A DNA stretch of 64,000 bases from Chryseobacterium daecheongense (GTDB lineage Bacteria > Bacteroidota > Bacteroidia > Flavobacteriales > Weeksellaceae): the NCBI RefSeq assembly GCF_003729955.1, contig NZ_RJTX01000001.1, positions 1,714,187-1,778,186 of the forward strand, read 5' to 3'. The notes below the pieces were generated by a model. That model saw only the letters and a list, made by a program, of their open reading frames with translations, was not told the DNA's origin and ran no database searches. Shown here piece after piece: positions 1 to 9,395 of this stretch (positions are counted from its first letter, which is position 1; each line of letters begins with the position of its first letter). The translations under genes were made by a program, and so were the position numbers.

Positions 1-1
1 T

Positions 2-568
2 TATTATCCGAAATTATTGAAAAAGCTGAAAGAAAATGATACTCTTATTACCAAAGAACAATATCAGCATCTTTATTTCGGGTATACTTTTCAAAAGGAG
101 TATAATCCTTATAAAAAAAGCAAGAACGATGAGAAGCTGAACCAATATTACCGTGGGGAAAATATAACCGAAAAGGATGTCCCAAAAGTAATCAGGGCTT
201 TGAAGGAAGCATTGGAAGAAAACCCTTTAGACCTCCGTGCCATGAACTATCTTGCATATATGCATCACATGAGCAATGATGAAAGCATGGCTAAAAAGAT
301 ATCCAGAAATTTCCATGGACTGTTTGAAGCTATCACTTCTTCAGGTGATGGCATGAAGTGTGAATCTGCCATGCACGTTATTTCTGTAAGCCATGAATAT
401 GTATTTTTAAATATGTTTCAGCTTGAAATCATCTCTCAAAGCTATAACGGAACATGTGATTATCTGCAATTTGAAAAAGACAAATATAAAGTTCCGGGAA
501 TATACTTCAATGTAAGCCAACTCAGAGAAAAGAGTATGGAGCTTCTGAAATCTAAATTTGATAAATAA
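2..568 (+). CDS. DUF4919 domain protein, 5' end missing
   Basis: The reading frame is open from the first codon of the window, so the true start lies upstream; the first visible residues YYPKLLKKLKEND and the stretch that follows look like the conserved core of the DUF4919 family found in Bacteroidota. The only start-like codon near the edge is a TTG at 17, which I do not believe in. The visible part is mostly charged and helical, with no membrane segment. Function is unknown for the family. The next gene starts 51 bases downstream on the same strand but has no evident functional link. Family assignment is from memory of the pattern, so moderate confidence. Confidence 0.6.
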   Translation, partial: YYPKLLKKLKENDTLITKEQYQHLYFGYTFQKEYNPYKKSKNDEKLNQYYRGENITEKDVPKVIRALKEALEENPLDLRAMNYLAYMHHMSNDESMAKKISRNFHGLFEAITSSGDGMKCESAMHVISVSHEYVFLNMFQLEIISQSYNGTCDYLQFEKDKYKVPGIYFNVSQLREKSMELLKSKFDK

Positions 569-619
569 AAGTAAACAATGCTGTTAGCGGAATGTTTATT
601 TTTGAAATTATAAATAATA

Positions 620-1234
620 ATGAGCAATACTATACAAAAAAACCACTGGGAAAAAGTATATCAAACCAAAACTCCTGATGAAGTAAGCTGGACTCAGGAA
701 AAACCGCAAACATCTCTTGACCTCATCAACTCTTGTGCTTTGGGAAAGGAAGCAAAAATTATTGACATTGGAGGCGGTGATAGCACTCTTGTCGATTTTC
801 TGCTTAACGAAGGCTATCAAAATATTACGGTACTTGACATCTCCGCTAAAGCTTTGGAAAGAGCACAAAAACGTTTAGGTTCTCAAGCGGAAAAAGTAAC
901 CTGGATTGAAGCAGATGTAACAGAATTCGAGCCTAAAGAAACCTATGATATTTGGCATGACAGAGCCGCTTTTCATTTTTTAACCCAACAGGAACATATC
1001 CGGAAATACCTGCAAATTACCAAAGAAAGTGTAGCAGGTTATATGATCCTTGGAACTTTCTCCATAAACGGGCCTAAAAAGTGTAGCGGGCTGGATATTC
1101 AACAATACGATGAACCGTCTATAACAAGCCTGTTCAAGGAGAATTTTGAAAAATTAAGCTGTTTTACGGAAGATCACACGACTCCCTTCAACACTATTCA
1201 GAATTTTATTTTCTGCCGTTTCAGAAAACTTTAA
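620..1234 (+). CDS. Class I SAM-dependent methyltransferase
   Basis: A 204-residue soluble protein with the Rossmann methyltransferase pattern: motif I (IDIGGGDS) at residues 48-55, the acidic end of strand 2 (VLDIS, Asp73) and a motif III-like ADV segment near residue 98. The N-terminal HWEKVYQTKTPDEVSW segment is typical of small bacterial methyltransferases annotated as thiopurine- or tellurite-resistance-like. It would transfer a methyl group from S-adenosylmethionine in the cytoplasm; the acceptor cannot be read from the sequence. Length is normal for the family. It appears to be a single-gene unit between the DUF4919 gene and the secreted protease. Confidence 0.85.
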   Translation: MSNTIQKNHWEKVYQTKTPDEVSWTQEKPQTSLDLINSCALGKEAKIIDIGGGDSTLVDFLLNEGYQNITVLDISAKALERAQKRLGSQAEKVTWIEADVTEFEPKETYDIWHDRAAFHFLTQQEHIRKYLQITKESVAGYMILGTFSINGPKKCSGLDIQQYDEPSITSLFKENFEKLSCFTEDHTTPFNTIQNFIFCRFRKL

Positions 1235-1302
1235 TTTGTTCATTTTAAATATTTCACTTAATTTAGAATTGTAAACCTTAATTACTTAAATATAAAACCT
1301 TT

Positions 1303-3084
1303 ATGAAAAAACTACTATTTCCTCTCATCTTAGGATTAGCTGTCTCGCATGCCTATTCACAAAAAATCGAAGTATTGGAATGCGGAACAGATGAACTGAT
1401 GAGAAAACATTATGAAAGATTCCCGGAGCAAAAAGCTCAGGACGATGCTTTTAATCTGGAACTATCAAAAATGATCAAAAGCGGGAAAATTGCATCTCAG
1501 CTTAACAAAAATCAAATCTATGAAATTCCGGTTGTGGTACATGTTGTGGGTGACGGAAGCCCTGTCGGTTCAGTCAACAACAAATCCGATGCTGATATTA
1601 TTGCCTGGATCAATTATACCAACGGAGTATTCGCCGGAAACTCATCCAGTGGAATGTCTGCAACAAGTGCCGTACTTCCGGTAAAATTTGTTTTCGCTAA
1701 AATAAGCCCGAGCTGTACAGCTACTAACGGAATCAACAGGATTGATGCTTCCCATCTTCCCAAATATGTAAGTGGCGGCGTAAACAGTGATAATACAACC
1801 AATGCCGTTGCAGCCTCTGAAATTACAGCACTAGGAATGTGGGATACCAGTAAATATTATAATATTTATGTCGTAAAAAAACTAGCTTCCAATTCAGGCA
1901 CCCTGAATGGTTTTGCCTATTATCCTGGCGGAAGCCTTGATTATTCTTTCATGTCAACCAGCGCTTCAGCAGTGAATGCCCAGACTTTAGCACATGAATT
2001 CGGGCATGCATTGGGACTTAGACATACTCACGAAGGATTTAATAACAGCACCGGAGCCTGTCCAACCAACACCGATTGTACGTTAGAAGGAGATCTTGTT
2101 TGTGATACAGAACCCATGAAGAGTCTTTATCACTCTTCCGTTCCCTATACCTGCCAAACAGGACAGATCAATCCTTGTACGAGCCAGGTATATGCAGGAG
2201 GAGAAAGAAATGTGATGTCTTATACATTTTGTTTCAGAGATCTTTTCACACAGGGACAGACAACCAGAGCTGTCGCTCAGCTTTTACAATACAGACAATC
2301 TCTGATTAATTCTCCAACAGCCAGTACTACAGCTCCCAATAACACGGTTACATTAGCAACAGCTTGTACACCGACATCCATTACCAATCCGGGAAATTTC
2401 AACATTGGAGTAACTTCTGTCAAGTTCGGAAGCATTAATAATTATTCAACCAATTATAAAGTGGCATCCAATAATTTCTATGAGAACTTCACAGCCAATT
2501 ATTGCTTAGGTACATCAAAAACGAACATCCCAAGCAATTCCGCTACAACTCTTACAGTAGCTCCGGGAACCAGCAATTCTCATATCATCAAAGCTTATAT
2601 TGATTATAATAATGACGGACAGTTTAATGAAACTACCGAATTGGTTCTTAACCAAAGCAATGTAAGCAATACTTCTGTTGCTACGGCATCTGTAACTCCT
2701 CCAGCCAATGCCGTTATCAACACTCCTCTAAGAATGAGAGTGATTGGTGATTATAACGGTACTGCCGTTACTTCATGCTATACTCCAAAATATGGGCAAG
2801 TGGAAGACTATTCAGTAATGATTACTGCAGGAGATGCATTAGCCACGAGAGAAGTAAAGAAAACGGAAACCAATATCATTAAAGTAGAAAATACTGTATT
2901 CGTAAAAAGTGATGAGAAAATTTCTTCAGTAAAAGTATATGATGCTTCTGGAAGAATTCTTTTTGAACAATCCAATATCAAGGCTACAGAATTCTCGGCT
3001 CCTCTGAATGTAAAAAATATAGTAGTGATTGCAAGCGCAACATTAGAAAATGGAAAAGTAATGACCAAGAAACTGAAATTCTAA
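1303..3084 (+). CDS. Secreted M43-family zinc metalloprotease with T9SS sorting domain
   Basis: 593 residues. A signal peptide ends near SHAYSQ (residue 20). The zinc-binding motif HEFGHALGLRH is at 231-241 and a Met-turn (NVMSY, Met305) follows, the pappalysin/cytophagalysin arrangement (MEROPS M43). Eight or more cysteines cluster around the active site. A GEVEDY-type segment (GQVEDYSV) at about 500-507 precedes a C-terminal T9SS type A domain (about 520-593). Known M43 relatives cleave extracellular proteins after export by Sec and T9SS; the substrate is not predictable. A bidirectional terminator follows immediately, so the gene is probably monocistronic. Confidence 0.9.
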   Translation: MKKLLFPLILGLAVSHAYSQKIEVLECGTDELMRKHYERFPEQKAQDDAFNLELSKMIKSGKIASQLNKNQIYEIPVVVHVVGDGSPVGSVNNKSDADIIAWINYTNGVFAGNSSSGMSATSAVLPVKFVFAKISPSCTATNGINRIDASHLPKYVSGGVNSDNTTNAVAASEITALGMWDTSKYYNIYVVKKLASNSGTLNGFAYYPGGSLDYSFMSTSASAVNAQTLAHEFGHALGLRHTHEGFNNSTGACPTNTDCTLEGDLVCDTEPMKSLYHSSVPYTCQTGQINPCTSQVYAGGERNVMSYTFCFRDLFTQGQTTRAVAQLLQYRQSLINSPTASTTAPNNTVTLATACTPTSITNPGNFNIGVTSVKFGSINNYSTNYKVASNNFYENFTANYCLGTSKTNIPSNSATTLTVAPGTSNSHIIKAYIDYNNDGQFNETTELVLNQSNVSNTSVATASVTPPANAVINTPLRMRVIGDYNGTAVTSCYTPKYGQVEDYSVMITAGDALATREVKKTETNIIKVENTVFVKSDEKISSVKVYDASGRILFEQSNIKATEFSAPLNVKNIVVIASATLENGKVMTKKLKF

Positions 3085-3104
3085 TCTATCTATATTTATA
3101 AAAA

Positions 3105-3136
3105 TAAAAAAGAGAGCCAAAAGCTCTCTTTTTTAT
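3105..3136. terminator. Bidirectional terminator
   Basis: Stem AGAGAGC (3111-3117), loop of 5, GCTCTCT (3123-3129), flanked by an A-run on the left and a T-run on the right. It sits between convergent genes (M43 protease and ABC exporter) and can serve both. Confidence 0.85.
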
Positions 3137-3152
3137 TTATTGTATCGTAAAA

Positions 3153-4913
3153 CTAAGCATTACGGTTTTCTTCTTCCACTTCTACTTCATGTCTTAATTG
3201 AGCTTTGTACAGCGTTGCATAATATCCATTTTTATCCAAAAGCTCCAAATGTTTCCCTTCCTCTACGATTTTCCCGTGATCCATCACAATGATCTTATCT
3301 GCTTTTTCAATCGTGGAAAGTCTATGGGCAATAATGATGGATGTTCTATTTTTCGTAATTTTTTCTGTAGCTCTTTGGATCAGCTTTTCGCTTTCGTGGT
3401 CTATGGAAGACGTAGCTTCATCAAGAATTAATATTTTCGGATCGGATAAATACGCTCTCAAGAACGACAGCAATTGTCTTTGTCCTAAAGAAATGGACGA
3501 CCCTCTCTCACTTACCACATAATCATACCCCCCCGGAAGCTGCTCAATAAATTCATCTACCTCAATTTCTCTGGCTCCTGCTTTTATTTTATCCAGAGTA
3601 ATGGTTTCATCCCCGAAAGCAAGATTTTCATAAATGCTTCCATGGAACAGGAATACATCCTGTAATACAACTCCAATATGACTTCTTAAATTATACAGTT
3701 CGTAATCTTTCAGATCAACATCATCAATGAGGATTTTTCCTGAATTAATATCATACAATCTTGTGATCAAACTGATGATCGTCGACTTTCCGGCTCCGGT
3801 TGCTCCTACAATGGCTACGGTTTCTCCCGGATTCACTTTAAAATCAATTCCTTTTAAAACCTCCTGCTTGTCATCATAGGCAAAACGCACATCTCTGAAC
3901 TCTATTTTTCCATCAAAGTGGTCTTTCTTCACCTTCCCGGTATTTGGCATTGCATTTTCCTCGTCCATTAAACCTAATACTCTTTCTGCCCCCACAATAC
4001 CTCTCTGAATATTGTTGAACCGGTCTGCAATCTGTCTCAAAGGACGTATGAGCATGGAAATATATTGAATAAAAGCAATCACAACTCCTGCTTTGATCGT
4101 GGTATACCCTCCATAAAGCAATATAAAGCCTATAAAAAGTGAAGAAATAAGCTCTACAACCGGAAAGAATAATGAGAAAATGAAAACTGTCCTCAATAAA
4201 GCCCCTTTCAGGGTAATATTAATTTCATCAAACTTCTCGAATTCCGCTTTCTGCCTGTTGAACACCTGAATAATCGGCATTCCGGCCAGTCTTTCCTGCA
4301 CAAAAGAGTTTTGGGTAGCCGTCCAGTTTCTTTCGTCTCCGAAAGCTTTTTTCAATCTCTTCTGAAAGAATCTTGTAATGACAACCATTAAAGGCAAAAT
4401 AGCCAGTGTAATATAGCTCAGATGTACATTCGTCATGAACATCATGACCAATACAAATATAATCCTCAGGATATCTCCGAAAACCATCAGGAACCCGTCC
4501 GTATAAACCGTTGCAATGGTTTCCACGTCTCCTACTGCCCTTGTTACAAGCTGCCCGATCGGAGTAGTGTCAAAAAATGAAGTTTTGAAATAGATCAGTT
4601 TCGCATATAACCTCTCTCTTATATCTCTGATCACATTCTGAGAGATAAAGTTGGAAAAATATACCAGAAAGAAGTTCAGAACAGTTTCTGCAAATACCAA
4701 TCCCACTAGAATGTAGACATGCTTCATCATTAAAGCTTTATCCTTTAATGCTGTAATGTCATTATCCACCACTTGCATCGTAAGATAAGGTCTGTATGTA
4801 GAAACTACTGATAATATGATGGAAATGATCAGGGTAAAAATGAACCAGGAGCGAAACTTCATCCCGATAAAGAACAACCTTCTGATAATTGCCCAGGTAT
4901 CTTGTTTTTTCAT
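3153..4913 (-). CDS. ABC exporter, fused membrane and ATPase domains (MsbA/LmrA type)
   Basis: A half-transporter of about 586 residues from the Met in MKKQDTW at 4913; an upstream in-frame Met at 4952 would add 13 unlikely residues, so I prefer the internal start. Six membrane helices lie in the first 300 residues. The ATPase has Walker A GATGAGKST, a signature motif written SLGQRQLL (instead of LSGGQ), Walker B ILILDEATSSID and the H-loop (IIIAHRLST). Family members homodimerise or heterodimerise in the inner membrane and export lipids or drugs. The altered signature (Leu-Gly in place of Ser-Gly-Gly) is common in this Bacteroidota subgroup. It shares a terminator with the protease on the other strand. 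Confidence 0.9.
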   Translation of the reverse strand: MKKQDTWAIIRRLFFIGMKFRSWFIFTLIISIILSVVSTYRPYLTMQVVDNDITALKDKALMMKHVYILVGLVFAETVLNFFLVYFSNFISQNVIRDIRERLYAKLIYFKTSFFDTTPIGQLVTRAVGDVETIATVYTDGFLMVFGDILRIIFVLVMMFMTNVHLSYITLAILPLMVVITRFFQKRLKKAFGDERNWTATQNSFVQERLAGMPIIQVFNRQKAEFEKFDEINITLKGALLRTVFIFSLFFPVVELISSLFIGFILLYGGYTTIKAGVVIAFIQYISMLIRPLRQIADRFNNIQRGIVGAERVLGLMDEENAMPNTGKVKKDHFDGKIEFRDVRFAYDDKQEVLKGIDFKVNPGETVAIVGATGAGKSTIISLITRLYDINSGKILIDDVDLKDYELYNLRSHIGVVLQDVFLFHGSIYENLAFGDETITLDKIKAGAREIEVDEFIEQLPGGYDYVVSERGSSISLGQRQLLSFLRAYLSDPKILILDEATSSIDHESEKLIQRATEKITKNRTSIIIAHRLSTIEKADKIIVMDHGKIVEEGKHLELLDKNGYYATLYKAQLRHEVEVEEENRNA

Positions 4914-5038
4914 TGTACGAATTGATGAATAGAAGTAAAAATTCTTATGCAAAAATAAGATTTTAAAATTTCATTAAGTTGCTCTCCATCAAAATAGTCA
5001 TAGAAAATTTCAGATACCTGTTATTTATAATATGAATC

Positions 5039-5809
5039 TTATGACAGCTTTTTCAGCCAATTGAGAACATATCCCGCTACTTCTTCCCAACCTTTTTCCC
5101 CACAGATAAAGTGGCTTCTGCCCTCAAATTCTTTAAAATCTACAATACTGTTGGCGTCTTTATAGGCATTAGCAATTTTTCTTGAAAATGCAGCAGGAAA
5201 AATATGATCATTGGAACCCGCAATGAATAATAAAGGTTGATGAGGCTTTTTCATATCCAGTTTCGCAGAAGACTTGAATAACGGATCTCTTGCCAGCTTT
5301 CTGCTCTCCGGAGCGGCCACCGTTTCATAGAGCTTATCACTTTCTTCTCTTGAATAATTGTTGAAAAATGCCTTGTGATACCATTCTTTTGTTCCTAAAT
5401 AAGGATTGTTTCCTTTGAAAAAGTTCACTACCGGCCAAACAATTTTCACGGTAGAGAAAGGAGCCATCACATTTTTTGGCGGCGCACCATCAATACTTAC
5501 TCCGGCAACCGCTTTATCCATATCAACAAGTTTCTGAACCATCAATCCTCCGAATGAATGTCCTATTACAATGGGTTTTTCAGGGAGCGTATCAATAAAT
5601 TTCACCAAATGATCAATCACATCATCAAAACCTACTTTTTTTAATACAGAGGGAACATTTCTTTTCAATTGTACAGGATCTCCATCATGTCCCGGATTAG
5701 AGGGTGTATGAACGGTATACCCCTGAGCTTCAAAATAAGTTTTCCATTCTTTCCAGCTTGTATTATTCACAAATAATCCATGAATCAATACGATAGTTTT
5801 TGTTTTCAT
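5039..5809 (-). CDS. Alpha/beta hydrolase
   Basis: 256 residues with the alpha/beta hydrolase plan: an HG oxyanion motif (LIHGLF) at residues 9-13, nucleophile elbow GHSFGG with Ser85, an Asp in the segment AGSNDHIFP and a late His in EGRSHF. There is no signal peptide, so it is cytoplasmic. Substrate unknown; small ester or epoxide-like compounds are typical. It lies downstream of a Crp-like regulator on the same strand with a gap of 77 bases, so co-transcription or regulation by that protein is possible but not shown. Confidence 0.85.
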   Translation of the reverse strand: MKTKTIVLIHGLFVNNTSWKEWKTYFEAQGYTVHTPSNPGHDGDPVQLKRNVPSVLKKVGFDDVIDHLVKFIDTLPEKPIVIGHSFGGLMVQKLVDMDKAVAGVSIDGAPPKNVMAPFSTVKIVWPVVNFFKGNNPYLGTKEWYHKAFFNNYSREESDKLYETVAAPESRKLARDPLFKSSAKLDMKKPHQPLLFIAGSNDHIFPAAFSRKIANAYKDANSIVDFKEFEGRSHFICGEKGWEEVAGYVLNWLKKLS

Positions 5810-5886
5810 AATTTCTAGAGTTTTAAATTATGAGACAAAGTTGCGGAGATAAAATGACGTTATTTTTAACCTTGGTTAAAATCGTA

Positions 5887-6480
5887 TTATTTCCCTGAAA
5901 TTCTTTTTCTTATTCTGCTCAACGAAGGTCCCTGAATTCCTAAATAAGAAGAAATATGATATAACGGGACATTATTGAAAATATCCGGATGTTGTTTGAT
6001 CAGATCCAGATAACGTTCTTCAGGAGATTTGAGCAGAAAACCTTCAATTCTTGTCATCGTCACATTAAAAGCTTCCTGAGCTAACAATCTTCCGAACTTC
6101 TCCCATTGATGCGATTGTTGATATAGTGAAAGCAAATCTGTATAACGAATATAAATAATAGTGGAATCCGTTAAAGCCTGAGTGTGATAATCACATGGAA
6201 TCTGATTAATGAAGCTTTTGAAAGACACCACAAAACCATTCGCAGAATATAAGAACACATTCTTCTCCTCCCCGGTTTTTTCATCGATCGTGTAAGAGCG
6301 GAAAACCCCATCCACAATAAACCCGAAATAGGTACAAACCGTTCCCCGGAGATTATAGAATTCTCCTTTTTTATATTCTTTCGGCAGCCAGAAATTTTCA
6401 GACAGTTTAAACTCCTCTTCCGAAAGACCGGCAAATTGTTGCAAAGCAAAATTCAGTTTCTCGATTTCGGTCATAGCCAT
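5887..6480 (-). CDS. Crp/Fnr-family transcriptional regulator
   Basis: 197 residues: an N-terminal cyclic-nucleotide-binding-like beta barrel (about 25-120), a linking helix, and a C-terminal winged-helix segment (HISSYLGIQGPSLSRIRKRI) at the very end. No Cys cluster for an iron-sulfur centre is visible, so it is not an Fnr sensor in the strict sense. Many flavobacterial members of this type lack a clear effector. It starts 4 bases after the stop of the small membrane protein and follows truA, so the three are probably one transcript. A second Met (MTEIEK) two codons in is an alternative start. Confidence 0.85.
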   Translation of the reverse strand: MAMTEIEKLNFALQQFAGLSEEEFKLSENFWLPKEYKKGEFYNLRGTVCTYFGFIVDGVFRSYTIDEKTGEEKNVFLYSANGFVVSFKSFINQIPCDYHTQALTDSTIIYIRYTDLLSLYQQSHQWEKFGRLLAQEAFNVTMTRIEGFLLKSPEERYLDLIKQHPDIFNNVPLYHISSYLGIQGPSLSRIRKRISGK

Positions 6481-6484
6481 CTAT

Positions 6485-6829
6485 TTAAAGTTCTGGTGCT
6501 TTTCCTATCTCTTCTATTTCCAAAGCTGGCTTTTTAAGATTTTCCTTCGTAAACTTATTCTCCAGCAATTTATAAATTCCATATACTGCTCCGATAGCAA
6601 ACAGCCAGCTGATCATATTGATCAAAGAAAACCCTGTATAATTATTATTGTTCAAATGGTCCGGCTCTGTAATCCCTTTGTATATTCCATAGCAAAAAAG
6701 AAACGCCACCTGAAACCCTAAGTAAATTACAATAGCCAGAATCCCAAACTGCCATTTGGTTTTTCCAAATCTTTCGGCTAACCCTGCATAATATTTGTAG
6801 GCGCCGATCATAATAAAAATTGACATCAT
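6485..6829 (-). CDS. Small membrane protein, unknown function
   Basis: 114 residues, not recognised beyond a general Bacteroidota hypothetical. Hydrophobic segments near residues 2-15, 26-48 and 68-88 suggest two to three membrane helices, followed by a charged C-terminal tail. It lies between truA (21 bases upstream) and the Crp-like regulator (4 bases downstream), all on the minus strand, which supports expression as part of that transcript. No catalytic motif is visible. Confidence 0.7.
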   Translation of the reverse strand: MMSIFIMIGAYKYYAGLAERFGKTKWQFGILAIVIYLGFQVAFLFCYGIYKGITEPDHLNNNNYTGFSLINMISWLFAIGAVYGIYKLLENKFTKENLKKPALEIEEIGKAPEL

Positions 6830-6850
6830 AAGTATTAGTTTTTTTAGTTT

Positions 6851-7585
6851 TTATTCAAATTCATATCCCACATCTACCAGAAACAAGCCATGTCCGGGTG
6901 CAGAAGTTCCGGCAGAATTACGGTTCTTATTTTCAATTACTTTTCGAAGATCTTCAGGCTTCATTTTTCCAGCCCCGATTTCCACCATGGTACCAACAAT
7001 TGCTCTCACCATATTCCGCAGGAAACGATTGGCCGAAACAGTGAACTTCAGCTCACTTCCATTTTGCTCCCACTCTGCTTTATATATTTTACAGATATTG
7101 GTTTTATTATCCGTTTTTAATTTTGCAAAGCTTGTAAAATCCTCATATTCAAATAAAATTTTGCAGGCTTCATTCATAGGATTAATATCTAAAGGTCTTT
7201 TCCAGTGCTGCCAGGCTGAATCCTGTGTAAAAGGATTTTTCTCCAGGGAAATATAATATTCATATGTTCTGTACGTCGCATCAAAACGGGCATGAAAATC
7301 ATCCCTCACCTGAAATATTCTTTTAATGGAAATATCAGGCGGAAGAAAGCTGTTCAGTCTGTGTGCAAGCTGATCATGCAACACCTGCTCCGTATCAAAA
7401 TGAGCAAAAATCTTTTTGGCATGGACTCCCGTATCTGTTCTTCCTGCTCCCGTTGTTTTAATCTCTTCCCTCAATATCGTGGAAAGTGCTTTTTCCAATT
7501 CTTCCTGTACAGAAATGGCATCCGGCTGGATCTGATAGCCGAAATAATTTTTGCCGTTGTAAGAAAACTCTATAAAGTACCTCAA
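6851..7585 (-). CDS. truA: tRNA pseudouridine(38-40) synthase TruA
   Basis: 244 residues, the normal TruA length. The catalytic motif GRTDTGVHA has its Asp at residue 51. The enzyme isomerises uridines 38-40 in the anticodon arm of many tRNAs. The start is a TTG (7585): translation from it gives MRYFIEFSYNG, exactly where the family begins, and there is no nearby in-frame ATG. A TATTTTTG promoter-like box lies upstream on the minus strand at 7611-7604. It is divergent from lpxK. Confidence 0.95.
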   Translation of the reverse strand: MRYFIEFSYNGKNYFGYQIQPDAISVQEELEKALSTILREEIKTTGAGRTDTGVHAKKIFAHFDTEQVLHDQLAHRLNSFLPPDISIKRIFQVRDDFHARFDATYRTYEYYISLEKNPFTQDSAWQHWKRPLDINPMNEACKILFEYEDFTSFAKLKTDNKTNICKIYKAEWEQNGSELKFTVSANRFLRNMVRAIVGTMVEIGAGKMKPEDLRKVIENKNRNSAGTSAPGHGLFLVDVGYEFE

Positions 7586-7653
7586 TGTATTGCTATAACT
7601 CTACAAAAATACTTTAATTTAATGAAATATTTGTGGAAAAGTCATCGAGAATA

Positions 7654-7686
7654 TTGAAGTAAATCCTTCGGGAATTCTTATTTTTG
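7654..7686 (+). promoter_or_regulatory. Predicted promoter of lpxK
   Basis: TTG at 7654-7656, 22 bases, then TATTTTTG at 7679-7686, matching the flavobacterial -33/-7 consensus TTG...TAnnTTTG. The lpxK ATG is at 7694, so the transcript would have almost no 5' leader. Confidence 0.55.
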
Positions 7687-7693
7687 CAAGCGT

Positions 7694-8719
7694 ATGAAAA
7701 GATGGTACCTTTATCCTTTTTCCCTCGGTTATCATTTGGTAACGGGTATCCGAAACACAATGTATGATCTTGGGATTTTTAAATCTACAAAATTCAAAAC
7801 ACCGATAATCAATATCGGGAATTTATCTGTGGGCGGAAGCGGAAAATCTCCAATGGTTATGTATCTCGCCCAATATTTATCTAAACATTACAGAACCGGC
7901 GTGCTTTCGCGAGGATATGGAAGGCTTACGAAAGGCTATGTGATCACCAATTATGACAGTAATTATAAAATGGTAGGTGATGAAGCCATGCAACTATTTG
8001 AGCGTTTCAAAAACCGTTTCGTCATTGCAGTATCCGAAGACAGGGTTCCCGGTGCCACCAAGGTCATTGAAGACATGGATCTTGATGTGCTGATTTTAGA
8101 TGATGCCATGCAGCACAGAGCTATAAAAGCAGGATTCAACATTTTAATGACTGATTTTAATGATCCCTATTTTAAAGATCATTTGCTTCCTGCCGGAGAT
8201 TTGAGAGAATCCAGAGCAGGAGCCAAAAGAGCAGATATCATTATGGTCAGCAAATGTCCTGATGAACTGACTGAGGAAACCAAGAGATATTATATTTCAA
8301 GAATAAGACCTGACCGTCACCAGAAAGTTTTCTTCTCCTCCATCGGGTATGATGAAAATGTTTACGGAAGAGAAAAAATGCTTCCTGATAACAATCTGAA
8401 TTATTACGATATTTTACTGATCACAGGAATTGCCAATCCGAAACCCTTATTGGAACATTTGGCGAAATTTTCACAAAGAGTGAAACACTTAAAATTCAGA
8501 GATCATCATAATTTTTCTGATGATGATATTAAAAAGATCGTTGCAGAATACAAAAAATTAGGAGAATACAAACTGATCCTTACCACTGAAAAAGACTATG
8601 TGCGTTTAAAAACTTTTGATTATCTGAGAGATATTGTATACTACTGGCCTATCAATGTCATTATTGATAAGAAAGAAGAATTCAACCAGATCATTCTGGA
8701 TTATGTGAGAAGAAATTAA
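7694..8719 (+). CDS. lpxK: Tetraacyldisaccharide 4'-kinase
   Basis: 341 residues. The P-loop GGSGKSP is at residues 47-53, and the family's metal-binding LDDAMQHR motif (DDGLQH in E. coli) lies near residue 135. LpxK phosphorylates the 4' position of the lipid A disaccharide at the inner membrane; the N-terminal hydrophobic stretch fits peripheral membrane attachment. Length matches the family. The gene stands alone between a consensus promoter and a strong terminator. Confidence 0.95.
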   Translation: MKRWYLYPFSLGYHLVTGIRNTMYDLGIFKSTKFKTPIINIGNLSVGGSGKSPMVMYLAQYLSKHYRTGVLSRGYGRLTKGYVITNYDSNYKMVGDEAMQLFERFKNRFVIAVSEDRVPGATKVIEDMDLDVLILDDAMQHRAIKAGFNILMTDFNDPYFKDHLLPAGDLRESRAGAKRADIIMVSKCPDELTEETKRYYISRIRPDRHQKVFFSSIGYDENVYGREKMLPDNNLNYYDILLITGIANPKPLLEHLAKFSQRVKHLKFRDHHNFSDDDIKKIVAEYKKLGEYKLILTTEKDYVRLKTFDYLRDIVYYWPINVIIDKKEEFNQIILDYVRRN

Positions 8720-8744
8720 GGAACTTTACCTTATCGGAATAAGA

Positions 8745-8776
8745 AATCCGGCATCAAATTGGTGCCGGATTTTATT
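8745..8776 (+). terminator. Terminator after lpxK
   Basis: Stem AATCCGGCA (8745-8753), 9-base loop, TGCCGGATT (8763-8771), followed by a T-rich tail. Confidence 0.85.
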
Positions 8777-8873
8777 TTATCATAGAATTTCTCAATTCTT
8801 AAATTTTTACTAATTCATACGAAATCAATTTATAATTACGTTGCATTGTTTAGATTTGTAAAAAAGAATTGAA

Positions 8874-9395
8874 ATGAAAAAGCTATTGCTACTCCTGATG
8901 ATGGGGATTTTTGGACTCGGCTGTTCACAGGAAGCTCCGAAAGTTCTTAAAACCACTTTTTCTAAAGAGGCCTTACAGCAGAAACTGGAAGATGAAGAAG
9001 GAAAAAACATTACCATACAGCAAATCCTTGATCAGCATAAAGGAAAAGTCTTAGTTATCGATTTCTGGGCCGGATGGTGCAGAGACTGTTTGAAAGCGCT
9101 TCCGAAGGCTGAAGAACTGGAAAAAAATAATCCTAATATAGATTTCGTCTTTCTTTCACTCGAAAGATCCAAAGAAGGTTTTGATAAAAGCCTTGAAAGA
9201 TTTGATATGAAAGAAAAAAACAATTATTGGTTTGCTTCCGGCTGGAAAAATGATTTCAACAATTATGTAGATCTTAATTGGATTCCAAGATATATGGTGA
9301 TCGATCAGAAATCAGCCATCGCAAAATATTATGCCATCTCCCCGGAAGATCCGGAGATACAATCCACAATCGATCAATTACTAAAAAAACAATAA
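8874..9395 (+). CDS. Thioredoxin-like (TlpA/ResA type) lipoprotein
   Basis: 173 residues with a lipoprotein signal: hydrophobic segment, then FGLGC with the lipidated Cys at 17. A thioredoxin fold carries the redox motif WCRDC (Cys69, Cys72). The cis-Pro loop is the IPRY segment near residue 142. Such proteins reduce or exchange disulfides in the periplasm, often for cytochrome c maturation, but no such genes are adjacent. Its stop codon overlaps the start of the GNAT gene by one base, so the two are translationally coupled. Confidence 0.88.
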   Translation: MKKLLLLLMMGIFGLGCSQEAPKVLKTTFSKEALQQKLEDEEGKNITIQQILDQHKGKVLVIDFWAGWCRDCLKALPKAEELEKNNPNIDFVFLSLERSKEGFDKSLERFDMKEKNNYWFASGWKNDFNNYVDLNWIPRYMVIDQKSAIAKYYAISPEDPEIQSTIDQLLKKQ

